Made by a program: the position numbers and the translations under genes. Of a stretch of 64,000 nucleotides of DNA, positions 58,373 to 64,000 are shown piece after piece (position 1 is the stretch's first letter; each line of letters opens with the position of its first letter). The notes under the pieces are model-generated. The model was not told the origin of the DNA, made no database searches, and was given only the letters and a program-made list of their open reading frames with translations. Source of the DNA: Atrina japonica (Eukaryota > Mollusca > Bivalvia > Pterioida > Pinnidae); assembly GCA_030159075.1 (NCBI GenBank), contig BROG01000297.1, positions 485,501 through 549,500 of the forward strand, read 5' to 3'.

Positions 58373-59321
58373 AAAAAAGAAAAAAAAAAAATTTGGGAAA
58401 ACACACTGACTGCTCCTTTAACAACCACCAGCCACTGTTTTCAGAACATGAACTATATTTTCAGCATTTGATAATTCACCACTGATAATATTGTTTACCC
58501 TCAAATCTGTTAGTGTAGTGATCTGTCAGCCAGGAATCTTAAACTAATTTCATATTTCTTCAGATTTTTGATTATCACCATTGAATATAATTATGTATTA
58601 TACAGTCTCCAAGTAAAGTCTTCGCCTTTTTCAGTACAATATTTTCTCATTGGTTATTCTGTGGAGTGCGACTTTTTGCAGTTTTTCATGCTTCATAATC
58701 TAATGATTTTGACAGTAATTTTAGAAATGAAATTTTCCAAGATGTAAAATGCTTGTAAATAGTTTTAACCAGGCATAACTTCTCCCGTGGATACTGATAA
58801 CCTTTAGTTCCGCTGTTGTCATGGTGTTGGTTTTTATGTATTTTGTAGGTCAAAATTCCATTTGTTTTAATATTTCCGCAGTGGAAGTGTCATTAATTTT
58901 AAGGGTTCTCCTTGTCAGGGAATAACACCGAGCAATAATTACGGCATATTGTCGACAAATTATTTCCATATCCAAATCACTGCAAGTCCATCAATGGTTC
59001 TTGTAATTGGGATTTTATGACATTGCGGAGGGGAAAAAAAGGACGATAAATTAGGTTCACTTTTGCGTTCATCAAGAGCCGAGTACAGCTGACCAGTCGT
59101 GGTGTCGTAGGTATTGATTTTGGCAGACGTGCAATGTTCGGCAAGAAATGTAGCACTGGATTTGGAAGACGGAAAATCTGTCTTCTCCTGTCGCTTAAAG
59201 TATGCATTGATTTGAAATAAAATTACAACGGATCAAGTTTTACATTCCAGAAGTATTGCCATTGATTCTGCCTTGAAATTGATGATTTAATTTTAATTTC
59301 CTGAAATCTGACAGCAGTAAC

Positions 59322-59325
<4 letters not shown>
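58373..59325. other. Non-coding, nothing recognised
   Basis: The minus-strand ORF at 58977-59207 is unrecognised and has no splice support. Confidence 0.45.

Positions 59326-59357
<32 letters not shown>
59326..59357. repeat. (TA)n microsatellite
   Basis: About 16 TA units. Confidence 0.9.
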
Positions 59358-59359
<2 letters not shown>

Positions 59360-59379
59360 CATTATGATAGTGTTAATAA

Positions 59380-60000
59380 ATATTGCAATACTTTGAATAA
59401 ATATAACATTGAATTTTTGTAGTTTTGTAGTATCACAATAATATTGTGGCAGTTTGAATGAATATTACAACAGTATTATGATAGTCTAAATAAATTTCAA
59501 TACATTTTTGTACAATAATCTGAATAATTATTGCAATAGTTTGATTTTATATTACAATAGTACTTCTGAGGCGGCCTGGCTTAGTCGACTCTGGATTGTG
59601 AGGTCGTGAGTTCGTGTCCCGCTGCTGGCTGGTTGTTTTCTTGTCTTTCGGATGAGACAGTAAAAATTGGAGGTTCCGTGTCACAGTAGTTGTCGGCACG
59701 TTAAAGAACCCTCACTGCTCAATGGCCGTAAGTGCTGAGCATAGGCCAAAATTTGAAACCCTTCACTGGCATTTGGTGACCTCTCCATATGAGTGAAATA
59801 TTCTTCATTGGGACGTTAAACAACAATAAACAAACAAACTATAGTACTTCTGGTGGTCTGAATAAATATTGCAAGATTATTGTGATAGTCTAAATAAATA
59901 TAGCAATAGTCTGAATGAGTATTGCAATAGCTATTGTGGTAGTCTAAACGAACATTGCTATGGTCTAAATAGATATTGCAGTAGTTCTATGTTAGTCTTA
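59380..60000. repeat. Degenerate ~30-35-bp array split by a SINE
   Basis: The loose unit is TGAATAAATATTGCAATAGT ATTGTGATAGTC. Blocks before (59380-59568) and after (59841-60000) flank the S1 SINE at 59569-59840. Confidence 0.75.
59569..59840 (+). mobile_element. tRNA-derived SINE, family S1, full length with target duplication
   Basis: The head is AGGCGGCCTGGCTTAGTCGA with box B GTGAGTTCGTGTCCC, then CGGATGAGACAGTAAAAATT, GTTGTCGGCACGTTAAAGAA, TCAATGGCCGTAAGTGC, ATGAGTGAAATATTCTTCAT and GGGACGTTAAACAACAATAA with a CAAACAAAC tail. ATAGTACTTCTG occurs at 59557-59568 and 59841-59852, so this copy has a perfect 12-bp target duplication. It is the reference copy for S1 in this window. Confidence 0.9.
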
Positions 60001-60372
60001 TATTGCTTAACCAATGGGATTTAATGAACAATTGAACACTTGAGAATACTCTTAAATATCTTGGCAGTGGTTCCTTGTTTGGATTACAATGTCTATCATG
60101 CTTCTAGTCAAGAATTGACTTATCTGAGGTGGAGCCTACATTCATATCAAGAATATTTTAGATTTAGTTTGTAAGAGTTAGCAAAATAGTGTTAAAATGC
60201 AAAAATAAAAAATGTCAGTTATAAGAAATTCCTGATATCTAAGTGGGAAAAATTGATGGACAGAGCAAATCTAACATATAACATTGAATGTTATTTTTCT
60301 TTTTTTTTTTCTTTGTCTTTTTTTTCTGTTTTGTTTATTTTCGTATATTTTAATCACATTTATCTTGATACT

Positions 60373-60456
60373 GAACTCGTTCACCCCCTAAAGACACATT
60401 TGAACTGGTCTTAGACATAGATTTAAATGAGTTCAATGAGGGTTCAATGAGTTAAA
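60373..60456 (+). mobile_element. MITE, family M4 (diverged)
   Basis: AACTCGTTCACCCCCTAAAG, ACATTTGAACTGGTCTTAGA and GGGTTCAATGAGTTAAA follow the M4 order; the terminal TTAA is kept only on the right. Confidence 0.65.
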
Positions 60457-61474
60457 TATTTATACATAGATGAAGGAGAAAGTAGCAACTCTATCTTGTA
60501 AATATCGTAACCTATTTGCTGAGGACAGTATGACAATATTTCCAGCCCGATAAAGACTATTGCGGCATTCTGTTCTTCATAATTTACGTACCTATCATTG
60601 GTACAAATTGGTAACTGGAGTTTTCCATAAGATATTGCTAAAAAAAAAAAAATTATTTTGGCAAAATGACTTCTCTGGTATAGGTTTCTACTTTGTTACT
60701 AGGGAAGACATATTTTTTATTTGACCAAATGTTTAAATGATGGCCAAAGCGAGTTTTTTTTTTTTTTTTTTTTTTTTTTATTGCAAGCCAATATACATCC
60801 AGTGAGATTTCATATTCACTTGGGCCATTGGCAAAACACCTTACGATATCATTAAGCCTTTTTATGTGTTTCTTACGTATCCCCCAGGGAAGTCCCCCGT
60901 AATACGATGACAAGCCACAGACACATTTAGAACATTAACAAATGACAGGATCGAGGACCTTTGTCACTCGTGATTCTGATTTCAAAGTGTGCTATTTCCT
61001 ATTGTATACAGCGTCATGTGACATAACCGACAATAGCATATTGATTTAGTGTCAGCGAAACAGTAGTCAATCGTGGTGTTGGTATAGAAAATCATTACCT
61101 CACAGATTTATAATGGTATATTCATTTCATCTATGATTGATGTCTTCATCTGCTGTTACTTTTTGCCTATCTGTGTAAATGCTCGTAAAAAGAAGTGTTA
61201 AATGAGATGTATTATATATCCGTAGCTTGTCCCTGATAGATTCGCCTGTGCAGACTCCTGATATGACGTGGCTGTAGGTAATTACCGTAATTAGCAAGAT
61301 TAAAGAAAAAAATTTTCAGGATATAATGGAGTGTATGTACTTTCCATTTCTGATTAGGGTCAAAGATATATACTGAACACTTACAGGAAAATATACAAAA
61401 CCCTTAAATTTTTAACATACTATAAAATAACCCAGGGGTCAATAAGAAATCTGAAAATGTTTTATCTGAATAAA
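60457..61474. other. Non-coding; poly(T) at 60751-60780
   Basis: The minus-strand ORF at 60653 crosses the homopolymer and is not supported. Confidence 0.45.
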
Positions 61475-62107
61475 ACTGTATACCTGGAAATGTTCTCCAT
61501 TTTAATTTTCGTCATCTTCGCCCATAGATGAGACAGCGAATTTATAATGAGGGCAAAATTTTCAAGTTAAGTAAGTCGGCAAATTTAAAATGAGGGCAAA
61601 ATTTTCAAGCTAATTAAGTTGGCAAATTTAAAATGAGGGCAAAATTTTCAAGCTAATTAAGTTGGCAAATTTAAAATGAGGGCAAAATTTTCAAGCTAAT
61701 TAAGTTGGAAAATTTAAAATGAGGGCAAAATTTTCAAGCTAATTAAGTTGGCAAATTTAAAATGAGGGCAAAATTTTCAAGCTAATTAAGTTGGAAAATT
61801 TAAAATGAGGGCAAAATTTTCAAGCTAATTAAGTTGGCAAATTTAAAATGAGGGCAAAATTTTCAAGCTAAGTAAGTCGGCAAATTTAAAATGAGGGCAA
61901 AATTTTCAAGCTAATTAAGTTGGCAAATTTAAAATAAGGGCAAAATTTTCAAGCTAATTAAGTCGGCAAATTTAAAATGAGGGCAAAATTTTCAAGCCAA
62001 AGTGTAAACCCTAGGTATTCATGACATACATTTAAGATGGCGTGAATATGTTTTTTGTCACAAAAGGGCGAGATTAATTAGGGGCTAAATTTTCCCCGGT
62101 ATATAGT
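61475..62107. mobile_element. M5 MITE with an internally amplified 43-bp unit
   Basis: The outer ends are AACTGTATACCTGGAAATGT and inverted GCTAAATTTTCCCCGGTATA. Inside, CAAATTTAAAATGAGGGCAA AATTTTCAAGCTAATTAAGT (plus TGG or CGG) repeats about ten times (61535-61998). Bases 62000-62090 then return to the single-copy M5 interior (GACATACATTTAAGATGGCG; TTTGTCACAAAAGGGCGAGA). Confidence 0.85.
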
Positions 62108-62919
62108 ATATATAAAACTTACTCTATATCTTTTGTTCATAACATTTGTTTTTAGTCTGATTTCAGTGATTTATGTTCCCTAAACTTGCTGCTTTAAATC
62201 ATCTCATCTTTTTTCATATATTCTATAACTTTTTGTAGACTTTAATGAGTAAAGCTTTGGGTGGCCCTGTGTATTTGCATTTCTTATAATGTTCTGTATT
62301 CTGTATTAGAGACCCCTCTCTTATAATTAACCACCTCTTAACCCCCCACATCCCCACCCCACCACACCCCACCTCACCCACCCCTTAAAAATTTTACTCA
62401 CTACTTTTAAACCAGTCAAAAGAGGCTAGGAAAGGATTTGGCTCACCAATAACGCTATTTTGGTGTCTTAGTTTAAGAGTACAAATGTTCTCGTTAGCTC
62501 ATCTTCTTAACAGTACTTTAACCTATATTATCTGTTCATTTTCTATATATCTGTTAGATCAAATGTGCTAACAATGCATATTTAATGTTTCAATCACATA
62601 TTTGTCCTGTAAAGCTATTCAGACAAAATATACACAATACACCGATGTTATTTAGTGTGTTTCAAATTAATGATTTCATATAGTGCAATTTCAAACCCAA
62701 AAGGCAAGTTTTCATAAATAAATGATTTCCGTTTTAATCATGTTGAATCAGGTATTTATAAAATACAGATAGTACTAGGATGAGGAAGCTTATTTCCTGA
62801 CATAGAATGCCATTTTAGTTTTGTTTTGTTTTTGCCTGTAGTCAGGTTTCTGAAATATGAATTTATTATGTGAGAAAGTTGACCTGTTTTACCTGTGTAC
62901 AAATACTTGTCTGAATGTT
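62108..62919. other. Non-coding; C-rich patch at 62340-62385
   Basis: A CCCCACACC-rich stretch lies between AT-rich flanks. Nothing else is recognised. Confidence 0.45.
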
Positions 62920-63480
62920 TTGTCTCAGTACATTTACTTAACAGTTGTCCAGTGTTTACCTGTGTACCAATACTTAACAATTGTGCAGTGTTTACCTGTG
63001 TATAAATACTTAACAATTGTCCAGTGTTTACCTGTGTACCATTACTTAACAATTGTCCAGTGTTTACCTGTGTACCAATACTTAACTGTGTGTTTACCAA
63101 TACTTAACAGTGTTTTATTGTATAAATACTTAACAATTGTCCAGTGTTTACCTGTGTACCGTGTTTTACCTGTGTACCAAATACTTAACAATACCTGTGT
63201 ACCAATTGTCCAGTGTTTACCTGTTTACCTGTGGTGTTTACCTGTGTACCAATACTTAACAATTGTCCAGTGTTTACCTGTGTACCAATACTTAACAATT
63301 GTCCAGTGTTTACCTGTACCAATAGTTAACAGTTGTCCAATGTTTACCTGTGTACCAATACTTAACAATTGGTCAGTTTTATCTGTGTACCAATACTTAA
63401 ACAATTGTCCAATGTTTACTTGTGTACCATTACTTAACAAATTGTCCAGTGTTTACCTGTGTACCAATACTTAACAATTG
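62920..63480. repeat. 36-bp minisatellite, about 14 copies
   Basis: The unit is GTCCAGTGTTTACCTGTGTA CCAATACTTAACAATT. Several copies are truncated or fused between 63080 and 63240. The 205-codon plus ORF and two minus ORFs arise because 36 is divisible by three. Confidence 0.95.
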
Positions 63481-64000
63481 TTTGTTTGTTTATATATCAG
63501 TTGTTTTCTGTTTGTTATACCATTTTGTCTGTTTTACAATAGCCAATGACTTCACCAATATCTGAGTTTTAATTTGACCAGTATTTTCTTATATACTGAT
63601 ATGTAAGTGCTTGAATTGTAATATTATACCAGAACCAATATTTGGTGCTAATATTTGAATTGCTTTTATGACAAAAGTATAGATCAAGTTATAATTTCCT
63701 GTTAAAAATGCATGTGTTATGGCAGATTTAATTTTCCTGTCATTTGTTAAATACTCATAAATTTGACTTTGCAGATGTGACATTTGAAATAGATTAAATG
63801 ACTCTGTAATCAATCGCATAAGATGTTCCATTTCATTTTCTGCTCTGGCTTAGACAAGTCTTTTAATGTTTATTCCGACATCTTTTATTCCCTTTGGTTG
63901 CCCTTTGTTTTTATCATATGAAATGTCAGAAATGTTACCCTTCTAAAATCAATGTGCATATGATAATCAATTTATCACACTGCTGACAAAGGAAGGTGAT
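63481..64000. other. Non-coding, nothing recognised
   Basis: The minus-strand 80-codon ORF at 63589-63831 is unrecognised. An acceptor-like TTTGACTTTGCAG ends at 63774, but all frames after it close quickly. Confidence 0.4.

Noticed and set aside
62857..63474. 205-codon plus ORF with YLTIVQCLPVYQ repeats
   Set aside because: Product of a 36-bp minisatellite; there is no signal, domain or gene context, and the minus strand is open as well.

Overview
This is animal nuclear DNA, most likely from a bivalve mollusc. It is AT-rich and has no prokaryote-style gene density. It contains splice-site-flanked coding sequence, and two tRNA-derived SINE families. One of these ends in a GGACGTTAAACAACAAT-type tail, which I associate with mollusc genomes. 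Motifs such as TAGCTCACCTGAGC and the GGGAGACATATTG-type element are also familiar from bivalve assemblies. I assign no species.

Coding content is very low. The only exon I can support is a 68-bp plus-strand exon at 49662-49729, with a textbook acceptor and a GTAAGT donor. It encodes a segment that reads like the last strand region of a von Willebrand factor A (VWA) domain. The window therefore seems to lie mostly inside, or next to, very long introns of a VWA-domain gene. A second, weak candidate is an open frame that runs in from the left edge (2-184). Nearly all other ATG-to-stop frames are by-products of tandem repeats or chance.

The rest is repeats. Region by region: 0-4.2 kb has two inverted-repeat elements, a 43-bp minisatellite split by a SINE, and a 37-bp minisatellite. 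5-10.7 kb has a short-period array, a hAT-like DNA transposon remnant (7208-8283) with a broken transposase start and a tiny foldback inserted in it, two SINEs and a TA-flanked MITE. 11.7-18.8 kb has microsatellites, a cluster of GTGCGCAC motifs in both orientations, (GT)n and (CT)n tracts, and a MITE nested inside its own family. 20-24 kb has a 44-nt C tract and three minisatellites. 24-31 kb is mostly featureless. 30.96-35.44 kb is a 53-bp satellite with scrambled units. 36-48 kb has hairpin modules, SINEs, MITEs, a 78-bp GAT-rich array, a GGGAGACAT-type element with internal repeats, and 66-bp and 53-bp arrays. 48.7-49.6 kb is a dimeric array ending just before the VWA exon. 51-64 kb has further arrays (34, 49, 43 and 36 bp), SINEs and MITEs.

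Three themes stand out. Several minisatellite monomers carry a short perfect hairpin. Three SINE copies sit inside tandem arrays with readable target duplications. One minisatellite (61.5-62.0 kb) appears to be an expanded internal piece of a MITE whose unexpanded relative lies at 55.5 kb. I see no RNA genes, CRISPR, operon or multi-gene system here.
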